64,000 nucleotides of DNA from Calvatia gigantea (lineage: Eukaryota; Basidiomycota; Agaricomycetes; Agaricales; Lycoperdaceae): positions 1,798,001 through 1,862,000 of the forward strand of contig JACAAK010000002.1 of the NCBI GenBank assembly GCA_025093985.1. The letters run 5' to 3'. A model generated the notes under the pieces. It saw only the letters and a program-made list of their open reading frames with translations, did not search any database and had not been told where the DNA came from. Shown in pieces: positions 35,511 to 47,740 of the stretch (positions are counted from its first letter, which is position 1; every line of letters starts with the position of its first letter). A program made the translations under genes and the position numbers.

Positions 35511-38368
35511 TTATGAAGAAAGGTCATCCTCGTCTTCCTCTCCACTGTCCTCCTCGCTTTCGCCTTCTCCCCTCCCCTCCACTCGCTGGGCGTCCCTTGG
35601 AATCTTTGCTTCCGGATCATCTTCACTCGCAGATTCCTCATCATCTTCGTCACTGTCCTGGTCATTAAATTGTTGAATCATGTGGGCGCCGATCACCCAA
35701 CATTTCTTAAAGTTCTCCGTCTCGGTGTCAGGTTTCCGGTCTCCGCCTCTTGAGGCCGGAAGACTATGCCATGCACGGATATCATCTTCATCTACTATAT
35801 CTTCCTGATAAAGTGCGACCAGAATTTTCCCGAATAATGGCATTCGTGAAGAAGTCGCGCAGTGAGCCTGAGAATACCAAAATAAAAAAAACCAAGATAA
35901 TGGCATCATTTCTCACATAAATCCCAGGGGGCGGAATTCTTACCTGCAAAAGGCTCACTGTTTCCACAGCATCAACACCTCCGATTTTGTTAATCAGGGC
36001 GCCCCACCTGCCAATTACTGAAGCTATTTCCTTCCTTTGTCGAACGGCGTCAGAATCCACGAGCGGTATTTTCTCAACAATAGCAATGACCACTGCTTCT
36101 CTGACACGCGTCAGTGGTACATTACTTGCCATTCGCAAGGTTTTTAGTTCCACCGCCGCATTATCCACGGAATGACCTTCTGCGAAGGCACGGTCCAGGG
36201 ACTGTTCGACTTCGGCTCGGAACTCTTTTTCGCTATTATCTGGGAATGTGGGAATCGCAGAAGGCCCAGAGGTGTCCGACAGTATCGAAAATGATCGACC
36301 ATCATCTTGAGAATCGTTATCGCCGTCATCTGATGAGAGGTCTTCATCCTCAGTTGTCGCCGAACCGGCATCGGAGGACAAGATATCAGAAGCATCATCA
36401 CCTGTCGTTGGATGTTGGTAAACTGCGGGATAGACAACAAAAAAAAAAAAGTTAGGGTGAGAAAAATACCTACCCAGTCTCATGAAGCGCTGATTCCTGT
36501 AATTTTCGACATCGTCAATATCTTCTTCCTCGTCAGGTGGTCCTCTTGGCCACACGAGGGCGTTGGAATCCTTCCCCAGATTGAGGGCACCTTTTATTGT
36601 GTCCTGATCTTAATGTACATAACAAAATCAATTTCCCATGAAAGAGGTTATAAAAAGTGTCAAGGGAAACCTCACCTTCTTCTACAGCTTCAAGATCTGA
36701 ATCTCCTTCGTCCGAATCTTCCGCTACAGCGCTGTGCGTGATACTCGATCTCTTGGCAGATAGACGTTCGAAAGGCAATAGCGTAACGTCCGGACCAATG
36801 ACAACGCCATCCCCGACGAGAGAACCGCTTTGTACATGTGTATTTTCTTTAATTGTGCAGCCAGACCCAACAATCGACCGTTGGATTTTGCAGTTTGGAC
36901 CAATGACGGTATTTTCGAAGATGTAGGAATTGTCAATGATCGTACCCGCGCCAATGGTGCAATTTTGACCGATTACGGACGCTATTACTTGCACGTTTTC
37001 TGATACTTGGGTTGAGGAGCCAATAAGAGTATTAGTGCCGACCTTACAGGTACTGTGCAAGTTATAAAGTGTCAGCGAAATTCCATTTGACTTGTTAATC
37101 ACACCTGTCTTACCGAGCTAGGGTAACAGAACCGTCTTTGGCAATGTAACGGTTCCCTCTGAGGTGTTCATAGTTGTGACTTCCAGGGTGGTTGTCGTCC
37201 GGAACGAGGGGAAATGTCCACCGTGACAGGATATCTTTGCTGAAATTGGGCGTTTGCCTTTCAATGACAAGCATGACAATCGGAGTGCCTTACCTGACTG
37301 ACTCGTAACTCCGCGTATCTTGCACTCGGGCGGCATAACCCTCCCGAGCGACGTACAAGTGAATATTCTTCATCAGCAGATCAGACGTCAAAACGCCATG
37401 GACAAAGTCCCGACGAATATCAAGGTAGTCAAAGTTGTCTTGGAACAGTGATGGCACCTGTATCAATAAGTACGATCACAGCCAGTCCAGCTTGTAAGAC
37501 ACAAATGCTAACCTCAACAGAACAGACGTCAATGAAGCAGTCGACAAGATCGTTCCGAATTTCGACATCTGGATGGTCCACCAGTATCTCACGAGGTACT
37601 TTGGCAACCCTCGTAGAGGGGAATCCATTAACAGGCTCATAGTGGAGGCATTCCGAAGTTTCGGCATCAAGAACGAAGATTGACGATTCGCCACGACTCC
37701 TGCCAGTGGGGCGTGAAAAGGGCGAGGCAATGAGTGGCGTGGGGAACCCACCTGGTTCTATGCTCTGGACCACTCTCCTTCACAACGATCGTCATAATGG
37801 CATCCTTATTTGTCTTGCGGCGTTCCTTGTGGATGCGAACAACCTCATCAATCCTAATGTTACTGACAAGATCCCCCATCACGAGGACAAAGTCCGTAGT
37901 GACCAGCCCTCTGGTATAGATATCTCGCATTGCATCTCCCGGAGAATAGGTTTCTTTTGAGGTCAGAATAGGCACAATTTTCATCCCCGAACCGGGTTTT
38001 GACCATTTTGACTCCCTGGGTGAATACCAGTCAGGGCCAGGCATAAGGAGGAGAGGAGAAACAATGACTTGATTGCTTCCTTGACCTGGCGGGCGTGTGA
38101 TCTGCAAATTACAAAAACCTCTTGCACTCCGGCCAGTGCAAGGGATTCGAATGTCCAGTCTAAAAGAGGGGCGTTGCAAACGGGTAATAGACACTGTCAT
38201 CCAAGTTTATCAGCAAGGATTGGGAGACACGGCGTTGAGTATTACACGAGGTTTGCGGATGCTAAGGGGCCTAAATCTCTTGTTGAAGCTGTCAGCAAGG
38301 ACGATGGCTTGGAGAACCTCTTCATCATCTATGAGTTTCTCCTTCACGGCGCTGGGCTGGGACGCCAT
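35511..38368 (-). CDS. GCD6: Translation initiation factor eIF2B subunit epsilon
   Basis: The catalytic subunit of the eIF2 nucleotide exchange factor. The start MASQPSAVKEKLIDDEEVLQ at 38368 leads to AIVLADSFNKRFRPLSIRKP, then CLLPVCNAPLLDWTFESLAL, the nucleotidyltransferase-like domain, and AMRDIYTRGLVTTDFVLVMG. A left-handed beta-helix follows with hexapeptide repeats (ASVIGQNCTIGAGTIIDNSY, FENTVIGPNCKIQRSIVGSG). After an acidic linker comes the C-terminal W2/eIF5C domain carrying the catalytic region (EKIPLVDSDAVRQRKEIASV, KILVALYQEDIVDEDDIRAW). The tail is very acidic (DQDSDEDDEESASEDDPEAK). Many short introns interrupt it; joined length is about 740 residues. An alternative in-frame ATG at 38422 would add a non-conserved leader, so I prefer 38368. 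Confidence 0.93.
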
Positions 38369-38790
38369 CACAGGAAGGTAAAGTGTAAGTCTGAATGTAT
38401 TTGAATGCAATTGATTGTTCACTTAATACTCATTCCGTGACTCATATTGCCAGATATAGAATTAGAATAGATCATCCTCGCGTTGCCGATAGTCGAAAAG
38501 CAAAGAGGATTACAATTGAACCTAAAGACACACGCATGATCCTGCAAAACAGACGATTGGGGTATGGAAGACGTTGGATGGATCGAGTATTAAGCGCTAA
38601 AGATGGATGAGGCAAGTCATAAAGATCATAAAGTGGTGAACCAAATCCGAATGTATCATATGAGAAGGCGGCGAAGAGGTATGCACCCATACGAAAGGGA
38701 TCGGGGATAAAGGGCAAGAAAGATAGTAAATAAGATTCGTAACAGTCATTCACGCAGAAGCCCAAGAAACCCTACATAAAATCCCAGCTT
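38369..38790. other. Intergenic, 422 bp
   Basis: This lies between the eIF2B-epsilon start and the stop of the Ala/Glu/Pro-rich gene (both minus strand). No gene was recognised. It should hold a promoter and a 3' UTR. Confidence 0.5.
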
Positions 38791-39861
38791 TTACGCTGCG
38801 GCAGCGACGACGGGGGCAGCGGCAGGGGCAGCAGGAGCCGCCTCAGCAGGCTTCTCCTCAGGTTTTGATCCAGCAGCGGGGGCGTTGGCCTCAGTGGCAG
38901 GGTTCTCAAGAGGGGCGACTGGTGTAGGCTCTTCAATTTTCGGGGGGTTTTCATCAACCTTGGCAGGGGCGGCAACTTCAGGCTTGGTCTTGGTCTTGAA
39001 GAGGTCACCAACACGAGCGGAGAGGCGACGCCCAACCTTAGCGGCCCTAGAAACCCTATCTTCTTTCTTATCCTCCTTCTTCTCATCTTTCTATATATAG
39101 GAATCAGAAAATGACTCATGAACGGGTAGTTGCGTGCAAACCTTGTCCTCCGTTGCTTCAGCAGGAGCAGCCTCGGTAACGGGTGCAGCGGTCTCTCTTA
39201 AGAGATATTAGATTTAAGTTCCGGAAACGAGTTGGAGAGAGAGGGTGGATCTACTTACGTCTCCTTCACAGACTCAGCAGCAGGAGCTTCATCAGCCTTA
39301 GCTGGCTCAGCGGCAGCAGCAGCAACAACAGTAGGTTCGGCGGGGGCCTCAGTAGCAGGCGCCTCCTCCTTGGGAGGCTCTTCAGTTGCCTCTGTTTCTT
39401 CCTTCTTCTTCTCCTTCTTAGGGGACTTGGGAGCCTTAGACTTCATCTCCTTGAAGGGAGCAAGAAGTTTGGCAAGAAGGCTGGGACTCTTGGGCCTGTC
39501 CGGCTTGTCCTCTTTCTTAGCCTCGCCCTCAGCCTGTGTTAAACTCAATAACAACATAACATCTGATCAGTTGATCACATACGGGCTTGGCGTCTTCCTT
39601 GGCAGGCTCCTCAGCAGCAGGTGCAGCCTCAGCGGCAGCAGGAGCGGCTTCAGTAACCTCGGGTGTCTCCTCGGCCTTGGGTTCCTCCTTGGGAACCTGT
39701 AGAACGCGTCAGAAAGGGACTCCAAGAAATAGGAATAACAGATTTACAGGGGTGGCTTCCTCAGCCTTGGGGGCTTCAGGAGCGGGGGCAGGAGTAGTCT
39801 CGGGCTTGGCCTCCTCAACGGGGGCAGGGGCGGTGGTAGCGGCGGTTTCGGGGGCGGACAT
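38791..39861 (-). CDS. Ala/Glu/Pro/Lys-rich disordered protein, unknown function
   Basis: Start MSAPETAATTAPAPVEEAKP at 39861; stop TAA at 38793. Five or so exons with good splice sites join into about 270-280 residues made almost wholly of Ala, Glu, Pro, Lys and Thr, with no membrane helix or signal. Two less repetitive basic patches stand out: SPSLLAKLLAPFKEMKSKAP and AAKVGRRLSARVGDLFKTK, both able to form amphipathic helices. The closing part is KVDENPPKIEEPTPVAPLEN. The patches suggest binding to a membrane or partner, but that is inference. I do not recognise a named family. Use of many GCC/GAG codons and the long upstream region would fit a well-expressed gene. Confidence 0.8.
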
Positions 39862-42198
39862 TATGGAGTACGGTTCGTGAGCTAGGAGTAGAATGAACAC
39901 ATGAGCACACGACGCGAAAAGAGCAGAAAGGGGGTATGCTCACATGAAAAGGGTATGAATCAACAAGGTAGAGAAAGATGTGCGTGCTACGCAGCCTGTG
40001 AAACCCACTTGGGTGTTGGGGAGATGAGAGAAATAGGAAGGAAGGGATAGGGAGACCGACAATTTTGGGACCACCTTCTATTTATTGGGACCACCGTGTT
40101 TGGACGTTTGTTTGCTGTCTATCCGTGTTTACATGACAGGGTCGTCTCCATGATGGCCCAAGTCTGGTCGCACCCATTCAACCCAGCTTCCCCGTCCGTA
40201 GCTGGCCGCCTGTCCGCCCATCCTCGTAGTTTTACCCTGCTCTCTTTGCTGTTATTCGGCGCGCAAGCAGGAAAAAGCCAGCGGTAGGAGGTATATTGGG
40301 GGTAATATCCGTACTCGCTGGATATGGCAGTCTTCTATTTCTTTTTCAATTGAACAACTAATATCACGTCACCAGACCGTTTGAGACGTACTATTGTCTG
40401 CTGTTTTCGCGTCCCGTATTTCCTTAGCCCCACTGTTCTTTCATTCGCCTCTGCCGGCCCACACCGATGGCCTCACCGACGCGAAATTCTGGCGCGGTTG
40501 GCCCCTTCCGTCTTGTATGTATACCACGACTGTTATTTCCCGCCATCAGAGGAAGAAGGCAACTAGCGCAACGTCAGGGTTCTGATGTCACCCACGTGAA
40601 TGTCATTCCCACTGCGACGATCTTCTCCCTGGAACCGTGAACACAACCTCATGGAGCTCCTACAATTTGCTCCCCTCCCCCACCGTCGTGTGATACCTCG
40701 TGAGAACCACCGTTCTCCTACCTCATCCTTGGCGCTGGCGCAACCGTATTTAACCCTGCAATCTCATTGTTTCCTCTCCTTGAGGGACGTGTTGAGGTAG
40801 ACAATACTTTCTCCAAATCTTCCCTACAGTTCCTTGTTCTTTCGCTGCTGCCCCCGAGCCTGTATATCCGCACCCTTATTTACTCTTTCCTCAGATATCC
40901 TCTTCGTTCCTGGTTTTGCTCCCGTCGATACTCTCCTCAAACTTACGACCAAGGCTGCGTTCTAGCCATCTCTTAACGGTGGAGGAGCCTTAGGGTCGGC
41001 ACAACTCGGCCTATTGGGTTATTGTATATCGGTGATCGAGGTCACGTACATGGGCTTACCGAAACATTAGACACTCCCGATTCTTGTCTCTGATCCCGCC
41101 TATCTTGTGACTGCTCGAGAATCGATGCACAATTCTCAGACATCCCGCCTTAGCTATGCACCCTATGGAGTCGGTCTTCCAAGTTCCGCAGGTTATAGAA
41201 TACCTCCGTGCGTCTAGCCTGTACATGCCCCCTATAATGGAGTTCATCACTCTCAAATCCATTTTCGGGTACCAGCGCTGGTCCAGTATCCCACTGATTT
41301 ATCCATTTGTCTGACACCAGACCCATCAATCGTATCATTTTCCTCGCGCGGGATCTGATCTACTGCAATGGATTTCCAGTGACCGCCGTCACATTCCCGA
41401 CCCCCTTGGTATCCTTGGCGTTGCGGATCAAATGGAACACTGGGAGCTACTTTTTTGAACTGTGCATCTGGGCAATAAGTTGTTTTGGCAGCCACGCAAC
41501 CCATGATTATCTTCCTTCTCAGCCCTTTGTTGAGGGTTTTCGTCCCCGGGCCCGAGATCTATTCGAATCCCACTAACCCTTGCCTGAGAAGCACTGTTCG
41601 GCAAGCAACCCACCGCTGTTCTAAAAATAACACCCTGACTATGCTTGACCTATTGTAGGTTCAACTAATAGGCCTCGTGGTAGCCGTAGCGTCAATAGCT
41701 GGCGCCACCCTGCATCTGGTCTTGATATCATGAGTTGTCAGAGGTTTGTTCCTTCGCCTACCTTCTCTCCAAGTGGCAATGACTACCCAGCAGACACAGG
41801 AGCAAGCTAAACGAGCAATTCACTACTTCAATGGATGGAGGTGACCAATTATGACAAGCACCCGGACCCTTTCGCTCGTGGCCACCGGCTGACGAACTTA
41901 TGACCTCAAAGGTACGTTTACTTCCAGTCATAGATTCAATCGATAAACCCTTGTTCCTCTAAACTTTACCTGGAGTAAGCGCTGCAGGTAAATACATGTT
42001 ATTATCACTAGGAGCCCTTCTCTCCATTATTTATCAACCGTTTTAGAAGTCGCGGCTAAAATGAATAGAGATAAGGGTATTTCCTTATTTGCATACCTCT
42101 CCTCTCTCAGCACCGCGGTAAGATCCAACACGTCGGTTTTGAGGAATGTTCAAGAGGAGATAAAACAGTGCACCCCAGCTAACATTGTTCACTTGTGG
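39862..42198. other. Intergenic, 2.3 kb, no recognised gene
   Basis: This runs from the start of the Ala/Glu/Pro-rich gene to the stop of Nop2. The 40360-40980 part is C/T-rich on the plus strand with a TATA-like GTATTTAACCC near 40746, as if a plus-strand promoter or leader lay there, but no convincing coding exons follow. A 30-codon frame at 41124 ends PPCV and is not a CaaX pheromone precursor. It may be an unrecognised non-coding transcript. Confidence 0.5.
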
Positions 42199-44620
42199 TT
42201 ACTTTTTTTCCGGAACTTGTAGTGGCATCTTGCGTTGCTGGGGCCGGAGCCCCTTGGCCTTCATCTGCCTTCGTCTAGCCTCTGTGACGATGCGGTCAAT
42301 GAGAAACAATTTAGTGAAAGGGACTCTACTCACTTTCAATATACCCCCGGTCTTCATCGGAATCGAAGGCCATTTCTTCTGCATTTTCGTCATCAACAAC
42401 CATTATAGGACCACCAAGAACAGCGTCAGAAGCTGCTTTAGATTTTGGTCCTTTTTCTACCTTGAACTTGGCAACAAAGAACCCGTCCATATTGTGCACA
42501 TGGGGATAGAAACGTCGCGTGAGGCCTATGCTAGGGTGGAATGCCTTTCCTCTGTATTTCGTAAATCCCTCACGACCAAAGGATAACCCTGTATCGACAA
42601 GCTTCACATTTGGTCGTTTCCGAAGGGCATAATCGACGACAGCCTCGTTCTCGTCCACAGTAACCGAGCACGTCGAATACACGATGTAGCCTCCTGTTTT
42701 GGATTCAGGGCTCACGCTGTCGATAGCGCACAAGACAAGTTGTTTTTGCAAATGGGAGAGGAGTGTAAAGTCCCGCCCAGACTGAATAAGAACAATACCA
42801 GATGTAACCCCGCCGATGTTTTAAGTGATTAAACTTACCTTGTTGACTTTGACACTCGAATCCTTACTAATAACGCCCGTCCCACTGCAGGGTGCATCTA
42901 ACAAGACACGGTCAAACCCGCCCATAACCTTCGGAAATTCACGGCCATCGTAGGAACAAACGACTACATTCTTACAGCCCAGACGGTGGATATTAGCTGT
43001 CAGACTTTTCGTGCGAGCTTTGTTGGCGTCATTTGCGAAGACTACACCAGTGTTTTGTAGTAAGGCTGCGATGTGTGTCGATTTACCCCCTGGAGCCGAT
43101 GCCATATCTAAAATGCGCTCATTTGGCTGGGGCGACAACGCGATCACGGGTAGGAATGACGATACTGCTTGAAGCATATAATGGCCAGCCAAGTACTCCG
43201 GTGTAGCGCCTGTGGCGATGTTAATTAGTCCAGCTCATGGTAAGAATTTCGAGGCATGCACCAATAGGAACACTGCTTTCGAACACTTGAAGGCCAACGT
43301 TTGTCCATTTACCAATAGGCTCCAGGTTCACTCCTCTGTTGATTAATGCCTGTGCGAGATCTCGCCTGCGGGTTCGAAGTGTATTCGTCCTTATTGTGAC
43401 AGGTCGGAGTACCTCATTCGCTTCGAAGAATTCAATTGCCTGGCGGTTGTGTCAATAATCCAAGGATCGGAACGTGGTGGATTACACATACTTCAGCCAC
43501 AGGGAAGATCTGGAATAGCTTTTCTGCGAGGAATTCATTATATCCATAGTAATTCGCAATATCCGAAACCAGTTGTTCAATATATTCAGCCCGCGACCTG
43601 TCCAACCAGAATTAAGCTCCACCAACCAAACGATTGCAAGTCGACACACCTTCCCTTTTCCGCGCGTTTTCCGAAGTTTCCGAGTACATGGACACAATAC
43701 TTCATTCGTTGCTGGACAGTTTGAATGTCAGGGCCCCCGCGCAATTTTTCCTCCTCCTTCTCTGCAGCTGTGGGTAACTGAAATTCTCCATCAATCTCGT
43801 TGTTGTCATCCATATTCACATCCTCATCTCCTGCCTCTAAAGCTGCTTGACGTAACTCCTCTGCATCCAATTCTGCCTCAGCAGCAACAGCCTCATCCAA
43901 TGCACGCGACCGAGCTTCCATGTTGCCCATTGTGATTTTTTCATCCTCTTCACCTGAGGCATCCAAATCGCTTTCGTCAGAGGCAGTGGGGATAATATTT
44001 GCCGGCCGTTGAAATTGTTTTGACTTTTTGACCTTTGATAGGATCAACTGGTCCTCCTCATCGTCGTCTGAGCCAAAGTCGAGGTCCTGAACTGGGCCCC
44101 TAAGAGGCTCGTCACTGAATCCGACTCAGTGTAGAACGTGCACGCCCATTGAAGGTAGACTCACTCCTCCGGTCCATCATTGTCCCCTCTAAGGTCGTCC
44201 AAGTCACCCCGGAAAGAGGGGAACTCATTGTCACTATCGTCGAATAAGGTCCTGAGCAGATGAGATCAGCGGCATTCCAGAATGTCGATTTCGGCCACAA
44301 ACAGACCTAACTTGTGCTTTCAGATCGGCTCCGTCGTGCACGCCTTCCCATCCGTCCTCACTCTCACTCTCATTCCGTAGTCCGTCCTTCAAACCCTTGC
44401 GGCCATTGGCCTGTGGCCGCCCCTTGCCATTTGGCACGGTGGGTTTCAATTTTGATAATGACTGGCGCTTGACCTTGTTCGAGACGTCCTTCAGCTTTTT
44501 ATGAGGGCGGCTGGCACCGGGGCTCTCGGCGTCAGGTTTGCGTTTTCCGTTTTTTGTTGCCGAATGAGGGTCCTCAAGGGGTTGAGGGTCTCCCTGCTTG
44601 TTCTTTGCCCGGCGACCCAT
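42199..44620 (-). CDS. NOP2: 25S rRNA (cytosine-C5) methyltransferase Nop2 (NSUN1-like)
   Basis: A nucleolar RNA m5C methyltransferase needed for 60S subunit assembly. The start [20 protein letters not shown] at 44620 opens a Lys-rich then acidic N-terminus ([20 protein letters not shown]). The PCRP region has [20 protein letters not shown] and [20 protein letters not shown], then [23 protein letters not shown] motif I is [17 protein letters not shown], motif IV with a catalytic Cys is [12 protein letters not shown], and motif VI with the second Cys is [20 protein letters not shown]. After [12 protein letters not shown] comes an acidic and then basic tail ending PLQVPEKK. Both catalytic cysteines are present. 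Several introns; about 690 residues. An upstream in-frame ATG exists, but MGRRAKNK is the family's usual beginning. Confidence 0.93.
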
Positions 44621-44796
44621 CTTCCAGTGTTCAACTGATAAAACGATAGTCAAAAAATCTGATGCTGATCACCTGTTTGTGCGTGTGTGGTCACCAAGCG
44701 ACCCTTCCCTCTCCAAGGAGTTAGACCATCACAGTGTGCAGAAGTTTAACAAGTATGTATGTATACAGCGCTCCAACATTTGAGCCAATGACAAGT

Positions 44797-45585
44797 TTAA
44801 CCAACCCTAAGGCCTAGAGCAAACCCGGCAATGAATGACACTCGAGGTGGGAAATCAGCAGTTAAGAAATCCACCAACCACCTCCACAATGACAGGACAT
44901 TCGGCGGTTTTGTTTTCCCTGCAGCATCCTGAGTGTAGAAGAGATTCTCAAAACGGGACGCCATTGCTCTCCAATCAACCTTGACCAGAGATTTTGAGCC
45001 AAGGTACTGAAACATGGCGAGAATTCTGAGCATCCAAAGGAAGTATTCAAGTTATCAGACCGACCTGCAAAAGTACGAATACACCGCCCAAAAACCATGC
45101 AACGACTTTTGCGCCCTTCTTTACAAACACGCCTGCACAGATCCCCGTAACGGCACCAAAGGTGAGTTCGAACATCGACACAGAAGATTCCGGGGGAGGT
45201 GGATAGCTTTTTGAATTGCCTGGAGCTGGAGCCTCTTTTTCTCGGCCGGGCGTAACGCCGGAGTTTTGTCCTTGATATTTTAGTGTGAGCTCGACGCGCC
45301 CTGAGAGCAGAAATCACAACACACGCCGCACCTTCGCACAGAACCTTAGGTCTTACAACTGCAGAAATACTAAGGCCAAGACTAGCGACAGCCCCTGCTA
45401 CAAGTACACGTTTTCCATGTTTTGCACTCCATGCCATCCGTTGGGTCACTCTTGGATTCAAGGCTCGCGTTTGCATCCCATGACGAAAACCTGAAGAAAG
45501 CGCCTCGTTCCGAGCAAAGTATATCTGAACCAGCCATGGCCGAGTCAGGCCAATCTGAGAGAGATATCTCCCAGTACAAGACATG
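44797..45585 (-). CDS. FUN14-domain mitochondrial outer-membrane protein
   Basis: A FUNDC1-like protein; in animals the family acts as a mitophagy receptor, while fungal roles are less clear. The likely start at 45585 (MSCTGRYLSQIGLTRPWLVQ) gives a basic mitochondrial-type leader, then GKRVLVAGAVASLGLSISAV. A short Pro-rich linker (APAPGNSKSYPPPPESS) precedes the FUN14 domain: MFELTFGAVTGICAGVFVKK, GAKVVAWFLGGVFVLLQ, then after a 59 bp intron YLGSKSLVKVDWRAMASRFE and the last helix PPRVSFIAGFALGLRVG with TAA at 44799. The join between VVRPKVLCEG and RVELTLKYQG needs an unusually short 31 bp intron, or a weaker acceptor, so this border is uncertain. No LC3-type motif is obvious. A CRE palindrome sits about 110 bp upstream. 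Confidence 0.85.
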
Positions 45586-45865
45586 AATGAATTTTTCGGA
45601 TATTGAAGGTGACAAGGGGCAGTAGGTACTGAGTACTGAGTAGTGAGAGTGTTCACTTGCAAAAACTTTGAGTTCCGAGTTGATCAAATCGCGATGACGT
45701 CACTTGTAATTTACACATTATATCGTTGATACGGAATAAGTTTTGAACCTGAGGCAAAGGGGGTGACCTAACGAATTACTTGCGAATAATGGGCAGTATG
45801 ATATTATCGAACCCAGTCGATACATAATCAAACTGTAAATACCCAAATTGACCGAGAACTAACGT
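45586..45865. promoter_or_regulatory. FUN14 upstream region with CRE site and ACTGAGT repeats
   Basis: It holds tandem TACTGAGTACTGAGTAGTGA (45627-45646) and the palindrome TGACGTCA at 45695-45702. It also contains the 3' end of the neighbouring MARVEL-like gene. No gene was recognised. Confidence 0.5.
45695..45702. promoter_or_regulatory. CRE-type palindrome TGACGTCA
   Basis: A perfect 8-bp ATF/CREB-type site about 110 bp before the FUN14 start. Function is inferred only from the motif. Confidence 0.45.
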
Positions 45866-47740
45866 CTACCTACGCGTAAACTGATTCTGGGACGTTTGAT
45901 TGGGTGCATCGTGCAAAGGAATCGGTGATCCACTACGGGGAACGGGCGTACCCGTTCCCAGATCTGGCGAGGATCCGAATCTTCTAACCTCATGAAACCT
46001 TTGAGGCCCACGCAGGTTCACAGGGTGCAACCGCGGGTGTGCAGGGGGTAAGTAGGCTCTTGATGTTGCTGGTAAGCCCATGTGCGGCGGAATATTGTGA
46101 GGGGAGGGTGAGCGAGGCACGGAGAGCAGACTTGCACGTCGGTTGGGTGGGATATGGATGCTCGCACTCTGAGACAGTACTGTCATCGCGCCCGGAGATT
46201 TCGTAGAATCGCGAGTGTCTCCTGTCGCCACGCCAGGCCGAACATTGAAAGGTGTTGAATTGTTGTGGAGCCGTTCCAGTGCCATCCGGGGACTTGGAGA
46301 GTGCGAAGGGTATCTCTCTGGCACGCTTTCTAGAAGGAACCCTCTTGAATGATTCGTATAGGCAGATGGGAGAGGCCGCCCTCCAGCTACCAGCGACTGA
46401 GGGATGGGGTACCCAGCCACGGCCTTCATGTGGGTATGCGGAGCGGTAAACAAGAACCCATCGCTGCGGAAAGATGCGACAGATACTGGAGTTCCACTAC
46501 GCGAAATTGGTTCCATGAAAGGATTAGGGAGGTATGGAGGCCTAGCTTTTGGAGGAGAGTGTGGAGTAATCGGACTAAAGTGATGATCGAATGGCTGCGG
46601 GGTGTACCTTCCAGCACTGGGGGTAGAGGCAGTGATTTCGGGGGAGACGGGGCTGGGGGTAAAATTTCTGGCTGGCGTACGAATGGGCTGGGGCGTGTTC
46701 GGCCTGCGCCATTCCATACGCGTTGTATTCCTGCTCGCGAGAGAATCGGATCTCTGAGACGGCGTTGTTGCACGGGACCCAATCCAAGAGACTTGCGAAT
46801 AATCCGAGCTCGAATCCGAGAGGTAACTATGACGTTTCTCATCTTTCCGCTTTTCTGAACCGCGGTTCAAAAGTCCAGCCGTAGAAGTCGTGGAGCTGAT
46901 AATTGAAGCAGAAGAAACAAGACCTCGGGTTTTTCGATCAGTGCCAAGACTCTCTTCAGGATTAGCCGGGGGAGGGGGTCGAGGAATATGTGACATGATG
47001 GCCAGGCAGAAGGCATACAAAATGACTACAGGCCAAATAAGTATGAGTAGGTATTAGTGAATTTGAGGACTCACGGAGGCCAGTTAACGACCAACCCCCA
47101 AAGATGGTGACCATCGACAGCGTCTCGCAAGTCTGAACAGTGCCTGTTTGTAACATAAGTATCACTAGCACCGGGAGAGAATAAGCTTGGGCTCACCTAA
47201 ATTATTACAGGGTAGAGAGGATTTAAAGATAGCAAATGTGACCGTCGCCCCTATAATCCATGAGATATTGGCCATAAACAAGATTGGCCTGGAGACCTAC
47301 CTCCTTGGAATAGGGCAAGAAACGAGACCCGAGCCCCATCCAACCATATGCGAAACCGAACAATAATCCTAGACTAATGGGTGAGTACTACAACAAGGAT
47401 AATCGCGGGGCGTTTTACATGAGATATAAGAGGATGGTAGAGAAGCCATCGATCACGAGAACTATAATGACAATGGCACCTGAGGGAATGAATGTCAGTA
47501 CATATGAAGTGTACGAGGAACTAAGATCCATACGTTGCACATCACTATAGAACTTCCATTCTCTGAGGACGAGAACCGCATAGATGACCGAGAGGGCCAT
47601 GCTCATAATGGTGGCGATGGCTTCATAGATCATAAGTATAAGCATAGATTTCTCGTATTTGAATGCTGGGCAGTGAACTCACCAAAGACCACAACGCGAA
47701 ACATCCTAAATGCAACCCATAGCTTCGCCGAAGCTTTCAT
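45866..47740 (-). CDS. Four-helix membrane protein, probably MARVEL-like, with long disordered tail (copy A)
   Basis: Start taken as MKASAKLWVAFRMFRVVVF at 47740; the frame is open further upstream, so the start is not certain. About seven short exons give helices AIATIMSMALSVIYAVLVL, AIVIIVLVIDGFSTILLYL (continuing LGLLFGFAYGWMG), a weaker one near GATVTFAIFKSS, and MVTIFGGWSLTGLVILYAF running to CLAIMSHIPRPPPP. A tail of about 370 Ser/Pro/Arg-rich residues follows, ending NQTSQNQFTRR. The shape (four helices, Cys-containing loop before helix 4, long Ser/Pro tail) matches the two minus-strand genes at 49349 and 51490, where the MARVEL resemblance is clearer. Exon borders around helix 3 are unsure. 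Function is unknown; MARVEL proteins organise membrane domains or vesicle traffic. It is divergent from the Hv1 gene. Confidence 0.6.

Noticed and set aside
41124..41216. 30-codon frame ending PPCV, considered as a mating pheromone precursor
   Set aside because: It lacks a proper C-terminal CaaX box (Cys fourth from the end) and the acidic-basic cleavage motif.
41560..41585. ATTCGAATCCCAC resembling a tRNA T-arm
   Set aside because: The stem bases do not pair and no cloverleaf can be drawn.
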